NCBI GenBank assembly: GCA_961205875.1
Contig: OY540810.1
Location: forward strand, 26,536,001-26,600,000
DNA length: 64,000 bases
Origin: Sialis fuliginosa
Taxonomy: Eukaryota; Arthropoda; Insecta; Megaloptera; Sialidae
Direction: 5' to 3'
In this document: in pieces, positions 1 to 12,200 of the stretch
Layout: every line of letters starts with the position of its first letter
Position numbering within the stretch: position 1 is the first letter of the stretch
Position numbers and translations under genes: made by a program
Notes under the pieces: generated by a model
What the model saw: only the letters and a program-made list of their open reading frames with translations
Databases searched by the model: none
Told to the model about the DNA's origin: nothing

Positions 1-354
1 AAATTCTGTATAAGTTCGCTTCTTTTGCAAACTACTTCATATCAAATAACAAACGTATATATAGCGTACAAAGAAAAACCATTTCTGAAATCAATATTTC
101 GGAAAAGTTAGATCCAAACTTTATGACATGGAGAATTAGCGACAGAAAGTGGTGACAACCTCGTGACAAAACGTTTACAAGTGAGAACCTGTTTAAAGGA
201 ACACACATTCTGTTGTATTTTATATGTATGTAACACAACTACATACTGCTTATAACTTATAATATTATATCTGACACTAATTGTAAGAAAATACTGTGTT
301 AAATGAAATATAAAATAAATCTTCTGTTTTGTATGTATATATGACCTTTTGAGT
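1..354. other. AT-rich, no recognisable feature
   Basis: Short open frames on both strands have no recognisable motif or codon bias. Confidence 0.5.
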
Positions 355-455
355 CAAGGTATATAAAGACAAGGTAGTCTCATAACTTTTTGACCAATCA
401 GCGGCTGCGTCGGATGACGTCAGCCTGAGGAACCTTTCAAACGTTGTTTCATATA
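355..455 (+). repeat. Dispersed repeat with TATATAAA and CCAATCAGCG, copy 1
   Basis: AAGGTATATAAAGACAAGG followed by TAGTCTCAT and GACCAATCAGCG matches copies at 1608-1740 (same strand) and, inverted, 2010-2085 and 8648-8788. The first 60 bases are the best conserved. The parent element type is unknown. Confidence 0.65.
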
Positions 456-1355
456 TTAAAGTTGTTTTCAAATTATTTCGAATTTTTGGATATTTGTATT
501 TTAAAAAAGTAAATATTATTGTTTATTACAGAAGCACAAATTATTACATATAATATTTCTTCATAAAAATTTAAAAATGATGTCAGAAATCAATGCTTAA
601 AGAAAATACATTTGTTGGTTACACATAAAAAAACACTTGTTTAAAACTATAATTTATAATAATAAAATAATAAAAATTTAGATTTAAAACTCAGAACACT
701 ATCAATATCAAATGAAAATATTTAAAAACAACTTACAATAAATCAGCTTAACTAAAATAAAAAGTAAATATAGTTTGGCAGCCATTTATAATGTCAAAGA
801 GTTCCTCACGATGACGCAATCTCCCGTCTCATGCCACTCCCCGCACAGAGTTATGAGGCAACCTTGTACTTTACTAACCTTGCTTTTGAGTGGAGTATTT
901 GAGACCGAAAGTACCTATCAAATCACTACAAATAAAATGTCAATTTTTTTCGAACATTCTGAATTATAAGAGAATACTTTAAATTGTGATAGCAAATAAT
1001 TTGTTTGGAAATGATTGGAAGTGCAACTAAAAGATTAATATGTTTGAGAAATTAAAAAAATCGATTATTTTTACATGACATGTTTGACTAATCTATATTT
1101 TTTTAAATGTCTACCAAATGTGTCTAATAATAGGTATTTTTTACGTACATACCTTCAAATGAAGAATCCATAATTCTTAGATTTTCAATAATTACAAAAA
1201 ATATTTTTACAGAACAGACGTGAGTTTTAATGTCGTCGAGAGTACAGAACGAACAGTTGGTACATAGAGTAACTTACGTCTAACGTGATATTTTTCTGCT
1301 GAAGCTACGAGGTTGGTTATTAATACGCTGTCTTTTATTCTCTCAGGTATAAATA
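456..1355. other. AT-rich, no recognisable feature
   Basis: No splice-linked exon, RNA gene or repeat was recognised here. Confidence 0.4.
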
Positions 1356-2161
1356 CAGTGGAGACTCGTTTATTCTAAGTCTCGTTTATCTGAAATTCCG
1401 AGTTTCGTTTATTCGAAATTTTTTCTCCTCCTTCACCTCCCACCATTCTTGAGTCATGGCGTAAACAAACATATTTTTGAAATTTTTATAGAATTAATTA
1501 GAGACACTTATCACTGTCGTCACTCGTCACCTTGCTCATATTCGAAATTAAAAGTAAAGTAAAATTATTTCACTATCACGATTAACTATTAACGATAAAT
1601 ATTAAATACCAAGGTATATAAAGACATTTACATACATAGTCTCTATAGCTCCTCGACCAATCAGCGTTGGCGCTGGAATTTAAGTCACCACGAAGACGAA
1701 TTCAAATGTTATAAATGTATAATAGAATATCAATTATAAAATTTCTTCATTTATTCTTGTTTTTGTATTTTTTGATATTTTAACAACACATACAATCAAA
1801 GAAGTATAAATTCGACATAGCAAAATCATAAAGAGCTGTCAGAATCACATAACGTATTGCCAACTTAAGAATAGTAAAAATGACACTTCCCGAATAGACA
1901 AAATTGTTTGTGATAGCTTTTTCATGATTTTGCAATGTCGAATTTGTACTTCTTTGATTGTATATGTTGTTAAAATATCAAAAAATACGAAAACAAGGAT
2001 TTTTGTAATTGATATTCTATTATACATTTATAACATTTGAATACATCTTCCAACGCTGATTGGTCAAGGATCTATACATAACTTGGTGGGAGCCCCTCTC
2101 GACTTAGAATAAGCGCGACATCCTCGTGTCAAAACGATTCAGAAGGCTTAGAATAAACGAG
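1356..2161 (+). mobile_element. pogo/Tigger-like non-autonomous element
   Basis: The left end CAGTGGAGACTCGTTTATTC is preceded by TA and resembles pogo/Tigger ends. CTTAGAATAAACGAG at the right is the inverted form of CTCGTTTATTCTAAG at the left. Related words (TCGTTTAT, CTTAGAATAAGCG) repeat inside both ends. The right terminus looks eroded, since the complement of CAGTGGAGA is missing. It contains the hairpin at 1608-2085. Confidence 0.55.
1608..2085. repeat. Long imperfect hairpin, copies 2 and 3 of the TATA/CCAAT repeat
   Basis: The left arm to about 1835 contains AATAGAATATCAATTA, ATTTTTTGATATTTTAACAA and CAATCAAAGAAGTA. The right arm from about 1915 carries their complements in reverse order. 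The outer part includes GACCAATCAGCGTTGG on the left and CCAACGCTGATTGGTC on the right. The centre is about 80 bases. Confidence 0.75.
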
Positions 2162-2326
2162 TAATAAAAATAACCAAATAGAACTGTGAATTTTCTGATT
2201 TTTGGCCAGCTCTAAATATACGATATCCCACTGTGTGGCGTTGGATTTATTATTATCTGACAATGAGGATCATTTAGAAAATTTATAATGTGTAGTAACC
2301 ATAGTTGTTTAAATACATTTTTGGTA

Positions 2327-2650
2327 TATATACAGTGTGTTCCAAAAGTATTGAAGCGGTCATATACCTCAAAGAGGTTGAGTTTCTAGTAAAAATGTTT
2401 CAATCAAAAGTTTTATGGGTTTTTAAACAATGTATTCAATGATAATATTTATTTGACTATGGAATGACCTTAAAGGGCATTGACAAGTCAATTTAAAAAT
2501 AAAATTAATTTTTTTATTGCAGAATCTTATTTTCCGTCTGAGTTTTTTTATGATGTCGAAATAAATAGACATTTTTAGATATGAAAAAAGTTCAAGAACC
2601 CAAAATTAATCGAAGGGATCATATTCAAGAGAAAAATGTTTCAAACAATA
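2327..2650 (+). repeat. Possible transposon end, TATATACAGTGTGT
   Basis: The same 14-mer starts the inverted-repeat element at 9391. CCAAAAGTATTGAA follows, as in many insect transposon ends. No matching right end was found. Confidence 0.25.
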
Positions 2651-3018
2651 CAATCAAATACATTTGTTTGAAACAAAAACTTCGAAAAAAGATTTACTAT
2701 ATCATACATACATATAAGATATATTTATGTATATAGCCGTACAAGAAAGTAAAAAAACAATACAATAAAAAAAGTAAAAGTAAAAACTACTTTATATTCT
2801 GATGCTAGACGAATTTTTACATTTGTTTACTGAGTTGTGCAATACGCTACAATGTATTCAATGTGACCACTACAAAAAATCTAATATTGGATTCGGAACT
2901 CTATCGGTTGAGAAACATACATTAGCAATTCTATGAAGGAAACTACTGTAGTACCTACATACTATTTGTTAAAGTTAAAGACATTTTGTTTACTAATTGT
3001 ATGAATATCTACATAGAT

Positions 3019-3236
3019 CATAGATTCCCAAACTTATTTGATCCACTACCCACTTTTCAGCTATAAAAAATTACAAGGCTTCCCTGATAATTTACATTTT
3101 CTAGTAGTGAACATTTTTTCATATACATATATCTAGTGTTATATAATAATCCAGGCCTCCCAAGTACATCAAGAATCATTCATTGATCCACCCAAAACCA
3201 CTAAGGGAGCCGAGGACCGCAGTTTGGGAACCAGTG
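3019..3236. mobile_element. hAT-like MITE
   Basis: CATAGATTCCCAAACTTATT at the left pairs with AGTTTGGGAACCAGTG at the right; CAGTGGTTCCCAAAC-type ends are typical of hAT MITEs. The flanking octamers ACATAGAT and ATCTAGAT agree at six of eight bases, compatible with an aged 8-bp target duplication. The inside has no ORF. Confidence 0.6.
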
Positions 3237-3356
3237 ATCTAGATATTAGTCCAGTATTTTTTTTCGGATTCCTCTGTTTTCTTAAAATACCATAAAAATA
3301 TATGATATTATATTTAAATTTAATTTAGAATTTTATGTATGCGTCAAAAATTCTCA

Positions 3357-4292
3357 ATTTTTATTGTAATCGGTCCGAAAATCGAAATAAAAATGTCCAC
3401 ATATTTTTATGTTTCAGGGTCACTATAGTATATTTACATTAATTTCAGAAAGATGTATGCGTGTGCGTATCATGTTTTTCCTGCACGAAATTTCAGAAAT
3501 AAAAAGCTATGGGCTGCGACCCTTACAACGGGGACCTAAAATATTACTTTTAATAATTATAATATCCAATGTTTTAAAGTATCCATTGACAACAAAATAA
3601 ATTATATCTGATATTCTTTTTCAAGAAATTCTAATAACTTCTTTTCTGCAGTCCTTTTGTTCTAACAAGAAAACAGCTGTGCCGAACTCGATGAAATTTC
3701 TTTCAGATTATATTCACGCCAAGACGCTTCGATTGACACCCCAACGAAGTGAATAGCATTTTTTTGATTTGTGAGATTTCGTGAAGAATGACCACGCACA
3801 TATCCATACGTAGGTATGTACGTACATACACACATACATATATCTTTCTAAAAATAGTTTAAATAGCATGTCTTGGCCTTAAAATGCACACCCCTTAGAC
3901 TTTTGAAACTTTCGTTTTTTGAAGGATGTTGAAAAAATGGTAATTTTCTTATCTACTACTATAAATGACATAACCCCACTTTCAAGTAGTATATTTTTTT
4001 AAACAATTTATCACAAAACAATAAATAAATACAGAACCTGAAAAACATATTCCACAAATAATAAATAGTACATTTTGTTTAGGACGAGAGTAATACCACA
4101 CTTCAAAGCTTACTTTGGGTGTGCTAATATACTATATTAACCTTGAAACATAAAAATATGTTGAAATTTTTAATTTCAATTTTTGGACCGATTACAATAA
4201 CTTTTATTGGGAAGTTAAAAAATGCGATTGACTTCATTGGGGGTACCAATCGAAGCGTCTTGACGTGAATATGATCTGAAAGAAATTTCATT
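3357..4292. repeat. Rearranged inverted repeat
   Basis: TTGTAATCGGTCCGAAAATC and CATATTTTTATGTTTCAGG near 3360-3420 recur inverted at about 4118-4205. AAATTTCTTTCAGATTATAT and AAGACGCTTCGATTG at 3690-3740 recur inverted at 4205-4292. The nesting order is crossed, so the second arm is scrambled relative to a simple hairpin. No coding content. Confidence 0.7.
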
Positions 4293-4858
4293 AGTCATAT
4301 CTTGTTGGGAAGTTGGTTGTGTAGACCTCAAGAGTCGCACCCACGGCTTGTTTAACTTTTGTAGATGAAAATTCTAGCATTAATTTGTATTTCTAGTATA
4401 AACGACGCAGGTTTCTTGCAACGTGAACCTATCATCAAACGTGGAATGTTAGTAGTTATAAAAACATAACACGTTGTAAACAATATTGTAATGACCGTGA
4501 CGTTAGTTATTTGACTTTAACTTCATGACATTGTGAGTTAATGCGATGGTGTGGGTAGCGTTAAAGAGCTTCCAACAATGTATGTATATGTAGCGACAAA
4601 GTACAAACTAGTTGGAACGAACACGCGCGGCTTTTATTAATAATTTAATTAAAATTAACGCATATCATCGTGTTGATGATAATACATATGTTTAATTAAT
4701 ATACACAATACACTACAGGGTGCCCGTAACTTTTGTTTGTTACTGAAAAATATTCTTTCTTTAATTAAATACAGCTTCCTTCACAAAGTATATTCGCTCT
4801 CTAAAACTGAATTAGTAGTTATTTCAATAGTTGAATTAGTCACTTAAAATTTCACTAA

Positions 4859-6872
4859 AGAGTCATTCCATGTCAAATCAACACAATTTTAATGAAAAAT
4901 TTACCTCACCATCTCAGATTTTTATGAAATTTGGTACAATTGTACTATTCATTTAGACTTGGAAAAATATCAAATTTTATTGAGATATGTCTACTGGTTT
5001 TGATATTACAGCTATGTAAAGTTTTCAAAAATTGGTCAAAAAACCGTGATGGAAAATTTTTGAAATGCTCTGGAAGCTGATCTAATTAACTTAGAGAACT
5101 GGGCGGGGTGTCATTTTACAGCATATTTCACACCGATTCCAATGATATACAACACAATATGGGTTAATAAAAAAAATGTTTTCAAAATCAAAGCCAAAAT
5201 TTTGATTTTTAATTTCACAACAAGTACGGTTTCAAAAATTTTCAAATTAATACCAAACATAATCATTATAGTTGTGAATCACCTGGCAAAATATAAATGT
5301 GGGATGACAATGGATTCTATGTTAAAATAATTTAAAACTAAAGCTCGAATTTAAAAATCGCTCTGTATTTAAACTGTGAAAAATTCAACAATGCTAAAAT
5401 GTATACTTGCATGAACATGAACACTAATATGAAGTAACAATACATTACTAAATTCAAAATGTGCTATTTTTTGCCACAGAAGCATGGCCCTCGCATTACC
5501 ACGGGCTCCCCAACTAGAATTGTTGCGAGCCCCTTAAGAAATTTTTTTTCGACCATATAGGTTTATTTCAACGACCTTTTTTAAGGTCTTTAAATAGAAA
5601 AAATAAATAATATCAAAGTTTATTTTTTAGACCTTTCATTTAAAATTTTTAATTCATAAATTCATAATTCATTTTCAATAAAAACATTAATTCTCCCAGT
5701 CGGGGTCACAGGATTTACTTTTGTATATATTTTTAATTATAACTGAAGATTTTTTGTAGTATTGTTGATTTATTTGCAACAAGCTTACTTACTTCAAAAA
5801 TGATGAAAGCTAATAGTTTTATTTATTTATTTTTAATTCAAACTAAAGTCGATCCCATAAGGTTACCACATACAGCTTACATGTCATTGTATGCGTGAAT
5901 AGTTTGACATTAACAAATTGGAATTTTGAAACTTAGATTACTGGTACTTAAAATATAACAATACAGCTTTTTATTACATTGAACTAGCTACTATGTCATG
6001 TGTAAAATTTATCAATTTAGGCCTAACATTTTTTTAATAGCATAAATATTTCCTGTATACACAGTGATTTTTAAATTCGAGCTTCAGTCTTCAATTATTT
6101 TATCATTGAACCCATTATCATCCCACATTTATATTTTGCCAGGTGATTCACAACTATAATGACTATTCTTGGTATTAATTTGAAAAGTTTTGAAAACGTA
6201 AAAAAATTTTTTCGTAACAATTCCAGTTGGGGGGCCCGTGGTAATGCGAGGGCCATGCTTCTGTGGCAAAAAATAGCACATTTTGAATTTAGTAATGTAT
6301 TGTTACTTCATATTAGTGTTCATGTTCATGCAAGTATACATTTTAGCATTGTTGAATTTTTCACAGTCTAAATACAGAGCGATTTTTAAATTCGAGCTTC
6401 AGTCTTAAATTATTTTAACATAGAATCCATTGTCATCCCACATTTATATTTTGCCAGGTGATTCACAACTATAATGATTATGTTTGGTATTAATTTGAAA
6501 ATTTTTGAAACCGTACTTGTTGTGAAATTAAAAATCAAAATTTTGACTTTGATTTTGAAAACATTTTTTTTCTTAACCCATATTGTGTTGTATATCATTG
6601 GAATCGGTGTGAAATATGCTGTAAAATGACACCCCGCCCAGTTCTCTAAGTCAATTAGATCAGTTTCCAGAGCATTTCAAAAATTTTCCATCACGGTTTT
6701 TTGATCAATTTTTGAAAACTTTACATAGCTGTAATTTCAAAACCAGTAGACATATCTCAATAAAATTTGATATTTTTCTAAGTCTAAATGAATAGTACAA
6801 TTGTGCCAAATTTCATGAAAATCTGAGATGGTGAGGTTTATACCCTGTGTTGATTTGACATGGAATGACTCT
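4859..6872. mobile_element. 2-kb element with about 650-bp inverted arms
   Basis: The outer ends are AGAGTCATTCCATGTCAAAT (4859) and its complement ending at 6872. The arms (about 4859-5535 and 6210-6872) match almost base for base. A third partial copy of the middle arm at about 6060-6200 is a direct repeat of 6374-6514, offset by about 315 bp. The arms create mirror open frames of 62 codons (5142-5330 + and 6410-6598 -) encoding near-identical Ile/Lys/Asn-rich peptides with no known motif. I treat them as by-products. No transposase was seen. Confidence 0.85.
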
Positions 6873-8647
6873 AAAAGAATAGTGATTTCGATTTGAAAGT
6901 TCTTACTTCGATTTGTCAAGGTATACGAATCAACTGATTTAACTGATTTAACTCCCATATTTTTTTTTCTCAAAATCTGACCGCGGACTGGAAAAGGAGG
7001 GGGTTTTCAATTTATCTGTATATATTTTGTATGTATTTTCGGGCATAATTCCGACAAATATTCACCAATTAGGTGGACTTTAAAGATGCGCCACTCAAAA
7101 GGGAAAAATAAAAAAAAATTTAAGAAAAAATTAAAACCAACATAAAAAAAAACCTAAAAATACAAGTATACCTAATAATTAAATTACCAAACAGTTTTTG
7201 AAGTTAGTGCTAAGCCCATTAAAAACTTTTTAATAAAGAAAAAGAAAACCTGTTTTTAATTATTGGGCATATTTTTCAATGTTTTTAGGTTTTTTTTTAA
7301 GTCTGTTTTTTTTTTCTCAAAAAGTTTTAAATCTAATTTCCGTACGAAAATTTTTTAAGAACATAAAACATTTTATCACTAAAATAGTACGTTAATATAG
7401 AAGGGTACTCATAAATCTAATAAGAGACTATAGTATGTAGTATTATAGTCTACAAACACCAAAAAAAAATATGCATGCCTCGCATTTTACTGGTGTAAAA
7501 TAAATTAATATTAAATTAACTCTCACACCCATACCATAATTAACGTTAAAGAAATGTCTATTCCAGCCCTGCCTCTGAATACATAAAATATATACTAATA
7601 TTGACGTTGGTTTTTTTGGTTTTTGGATAGGTACGTAAGAGATAAGAAAGTGGAGCATGAAAAATTAAGTGAAAGGAAAATTAATTTATCTGCTTAATTT
7701 TTTATAACCATATTCCGTGTTGGGTTCTGAAGTTTAAAATATTAAACTTGTTCTCGTATAACTTTTATTATCTATACTGTTTTCATTACGTTTATCATTC
7801 TTTGTGGTATTTTTTGTATTATGTGTTTAAGGACCGTGAAGGTAATTTACCAAAATGTTTGGTGAAAACTTTATTTAATTATATTTGATTTTAGATCGTT
7901 CAATATATATATAATATAAAACTTTTTTTAAATAATTCTTTTTTTACCGGACTTAAATCCAGAATTTCGTGAAAGAATAAAAATTTTAAGGAAAATACAG
8001 AACATTTATTAATTAAATTATTATTTTTAATGAAAAAACTGACCTTGGAAGCTGAGAGTTTGCATAATTATGACAAATTGTGGACTGGTAATAGACTTGA
8101 GTTATTAAAATTTTTATGTTTTTCGCGCTTTTTTGAGAGAAGCAAATAAATTACCAATTTTTTAACTAAATCCCGGTGAGTGGGGTGTCAATTGAAAACT
8201 GACAATCCAATAAATTTAAATTGGTACGAGTATGTGAACGTTTAAAATTTGGAAAATTTGGTATTATGCATAATGACGCCGATCACAAAAAAATGATTAG
8301 AAACTCATCACACTTGGGTATTTTTTTTAAATTAAAAATTATAATCTAATACATATGTCTTATGTTCTTTCTTTTCGATAGTATTTAAACTGCTACTTAT
8401 TGAAATACATATTTTAAATTGGTTCTTATCTTTGCTAAAGTTATAAATCTGTTAATTTTGTGTTTTATTGTATCAAGTTCGATTCAAAATAAAATTAATA
8501 CGATACAAATCATTAGTACGCGAGGTTTGACTCGCACTTTACCTTTTTTTTTATTGTACATATCAAATGATTAGAAACATCTCAAATATAGTGTAATACT
8601 TACAATTAATACACAAACCTGATTTCTTAAAAAATAAGAATAAAGTA
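6873..8647. other. AT-rich, no recognisable feature
   Basis: Homopolymer-rich; a minus-strand open frame at 7443-7658 has no recognisable motif. Confidence 0.4.
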
Positions 8648-8788
8648 AGGATTTGTTTGTAATTGATATTCTATTATACATTTCTAACATTTGAATATGT
8701 CTTCGTGGTGATGTCAATTCCTTCACCAACGCTGATTGGTCAGGGAGCTGATGAGACTACCTTGTGTTTATATACCTTGGTTTTATAG
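8648..8788 (-). repeat. TATA/CCAAT repeat, copy 4, 0.4 kb before the phosphatase start
   Basis: AATTGATATTCTATTATACA, the CTTCGTGGTGATGTCAATTC region, CAACGCTGATTGGTC and TATATACCTTGG match copy 2 inverted. It sits just upstream of exon 1, so it could add promoter-like words, though its TATA points away from the gene. Confidence 0.75.
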
Positions 8789-9194
8789 ATGTCGTTGAGT
8801 CTCCAATGGTGGGTTAAAAATACGTGATATGATAATAATAAATGAGCGAACCAAGTTCTTTAGTTTTACATACATACACAATATGTGTACCTATATTGTA
8901 CATATTTTATAGATGTAGTTAAGTATGACGTACATTATGGTACACATGTACATAAATATGAAAGATAATATTTCATTATTTTTAGGTATTACAATAATAG
9001 AATAATTTACGACATACCTACATACATATATAAAGTAAATACATGTACTATATGTATACGAACATAAATATTTGCTATGCAATAGTATATAAAACACTAT
9101 GTAAATATTGTGATAAGACAAATATAAAGTGTTCTATATTCAAACGATGATTATATTTATATTTAATTAGTTAGCGTGAATACATACTACAGCA
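8789..9194. promoter_or_regulatory. Presumed 5' flank of the phosphatase gene
   Basis: AT-rich sequence with TACATACATA runs. No clear TATA or initiator could be assigned to the + strand gene; the label rests on position only. Confidence 0.25.
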
Positions 9195-9279
9195 ATGCAG
9201 CGAAATATAGAAGAGCTGTCTGATAGTGAATATGAAAAGTTTGTCGACTCATTTGATTTTGTTTTTACTGATTGTGATG
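9195..9279 (+). CDS. Exon 1 of the HAD phosphatase: start codon and DxD motif
   Basis: The ATG at 9195 is the start used here. The 28 residues to the donor include a short acidic N-terminus and then FDFVFTDCD. The donor GATG|GTGAGT splits the glycine codon after the second catalytic Asp (phase 1). Without splicing the frame soon runs into a stop. I saw no clear TATA box or initiator; upstream exons that are only 5' UTR cannot be excluded. Confidence 0.9.
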
Positions 9280-12200
9280 GTGAGTAACGATTTGAAAATA
9301 ACATATTATCTAAATAATAATAACAATTTAGTTGTTATTTTTTATTATATTTAACGTCACTACTATTATATTATTAATCCTTATCTATGTATATACAGTG
9401 TGTCTCAGGACAGATGTAACAAAAGATGCAATGAACACATTTTTTTCGAATTTCGGAATGTCATTTGGGGATCAAGTACTGCTTGATGTAAAACTAACAT
9501 ATACCAATAATTAGACCATTCGGCCGTCTACAGGATGTTTTTTAAGCAAAGTTGTAAAAATAAACAAGAACAAACTACGAATATTTTTCAAAATATGAAA
9601 AAAAATCCACTAAGAAAGTTTGTTTAGAATGTGATTTTGGAATTTTGGTATATTTCTGAAATAACTGAATTGAATTGAAACAAATTAAATAAATAGCATT
9701 TTATTTTGAACGATACAATAAAAATAACTCTTATTTTTTTTTTAACACTTTGGTTTTCAGTTTGTTCAACATTGACGACAAATTAGAGACGGTGAGATTA
9801 ACAAGATGAGACAACACCACGTTTGACAGATAGTCAATAACAACTAAATAATGTGTCCTCTATTGTTGTATCCATACCTTACTTTTCACTTCATAATAAA
9901 ATATCTACTTAATTTATTTATCTACTTATTTATTTTACATCAAGCAGGAATTGATCCCCAAATGTCATTCCAAAATTCGAAAAAAATTGTTCATTACACT
10001 GTATATTTCAAAAAGCTACCTCTTTATCTCTCCATTAGTGTGCTTATCACTCGAAAACCACTGATCCGATTTACATGTTTTTTTTTAATTCATAGATATG
10101 TTCTCTACTCAGGTTTTAGTATATATTTTGTTAGGTTAGGTAACATAAGGACTAAGCAGTAACGATAATAGTAAATCAAGTTGGAAAAAAGTTTGCCGCC
10201 AGCGCGCTCTTTTGCAATACGCTGCCTAAACCGTTAAATATTGAACAATATATTGTAGTAAAAAATTGTGTAGAATAAAAAGATCTAAAATACACTCCGC
10301 GATACCATATATCTAATATATTGAAATCTCTTTTATTTGTTGCAGTAATAAAAAAAGATTATGTTGTTTATTTGGTATATATACAGTTTAGGGGGGCGTG
10401 TCTCCCTACAATGTTGTAAATAAAATAGGGGTCATACAAAATATATATATGGATAATCAATTGTTTTGCGATCATTGAAAAAGGAAATCATATTATACAA
10501 TTCCGAAATATTGAAAAATGAAGAGCAAAGAAAATATAATTTGAAAATACTTGGTAATCGTTTTCCTCCCACCCTAAAAAAATCGTGGTTACGTTACTGC
10601 ATATTTCGTTATCTTGAGAAGTATAAATATTAAATAAAACCATAAAATAATTCATTATTATTAATGTGTTATAAAAATTATAATATCTTTCAGTAACTCC
10701 CTAGTTTTATGTCATTTTAATTCAAAAAATGTATAATAAATTCAAATTGATTTAATTCTTATCGAACGTGACAGTGAAAAAATAAGCGTATTACATTTTA
10801 AAAGGATTAACGGCTTTTATAGAACTTCAAAATGTGACTCATTGTAATATTAAACATCAATTTGATAAAATTGATGTATGGGCACATTTTTAGTGAATGA
10901 TTAGAAAATTTTATACTACACTTAAAGAACTTTTTATAAAAATGTCTCATACAATTATATTCGATTTGAAAATGTAGTTTTTATCAGTATTTATTAAAAC
11001 TAAACTAATAAAATAATTATCTTATTAAAAAACTTTAAATTTTACCGAAACCATTAAATAATTAATTGTATTAATTAATGAAAGATTTTTAAGAGTAAAA
11101 AGTTAGATACTCAATACTCGTCTTCCATATTAATTTAACAAAATTCATTATAGTCAATTTTCAGGTGTATTGTTCGACGTGTCTGGAATTAAAAAAGGAT
11201 CAGACGTATATATAAATGATTTAAGAAAGAAAAAGAAGGATATATACTATGTTTCCAACAACACAGTTCGCCCTATAGATTTTACTTTGGCAAAATTAAT
11301 GAGCTTTGGATTTAAAGCAAATGAAAAAGAAATCCTTTATCCAACTTTGGTTATTATCGCTTACTTAAAACAAATAAATTTCAATAAGAAGATATATCTC
11401 ATTGGCCCTAATGCAATGAAGAATGAATTAGAAGCTGCTGGCTTTCAAATTGCTGAGTATGGTGTAAGTTATATTAGTAAAATTATTCTTTATTTTTTAT
11501 AGATATCATATTTTTTACATATAACAATAACTATCAAGGTTTTGCCATCTTAAAAATGTTAATAATAATTAATTAATTTTGATAAGATATTTTTTCCACT
11601 TTGTTCTTTAGTTTGTTACCAATTGTAATAAATTCCCCCCTTCAACGAGGTTGGAGTCTCTCTTTCAGTTTGGGATGGCACAAAAATCAATTTTTTCGGC
11701 TTTCTTTCTTTACGGCAAACAATGTTATATACAAAAATTAAATTAAATCATCCATAGAAAAGATCCTATAAATATATATCTTCAGATTTATTGTTCACCG
11801 AGTAATAACCATCTCAATTTATTTATAAATATTATAATATTTATAATAATTATTATTTATTAATAATTATTATAATATTTACTCGTTGAAGTTTGAATAT
11901 GACGAAATATATGTAAAGAACCTTTTTTGTAGATTTACTATTTAGTCTGTTTTAAACGTTAGTCTTAATTAGATAAATAATATCTTATAAATATTTTACA
12001 AAGAATGAAGAAATAAACAATCCCGTTTAAAAAATAAAAGGTCATAATATTATAATCATTTAACAAAACGTCACAAAATTAAGTTTTGCGTATTTTCAAA
12101 TTTTCAAACTTTGAGAATTAAAAAAAAAAGGATGTCAGTCTAAGGGTTGAACTTTGGTGTGTGAACATAACTACATAGTTATCATTTCTTTGAAGAAAAA

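Noticed and set aside
5142-6598. Two near-identical 62-codon open frames on opposite strands
   Set aside because: They are the same stretch of the two inverted arms; the peptide has no motif and typical AT-rich composition.
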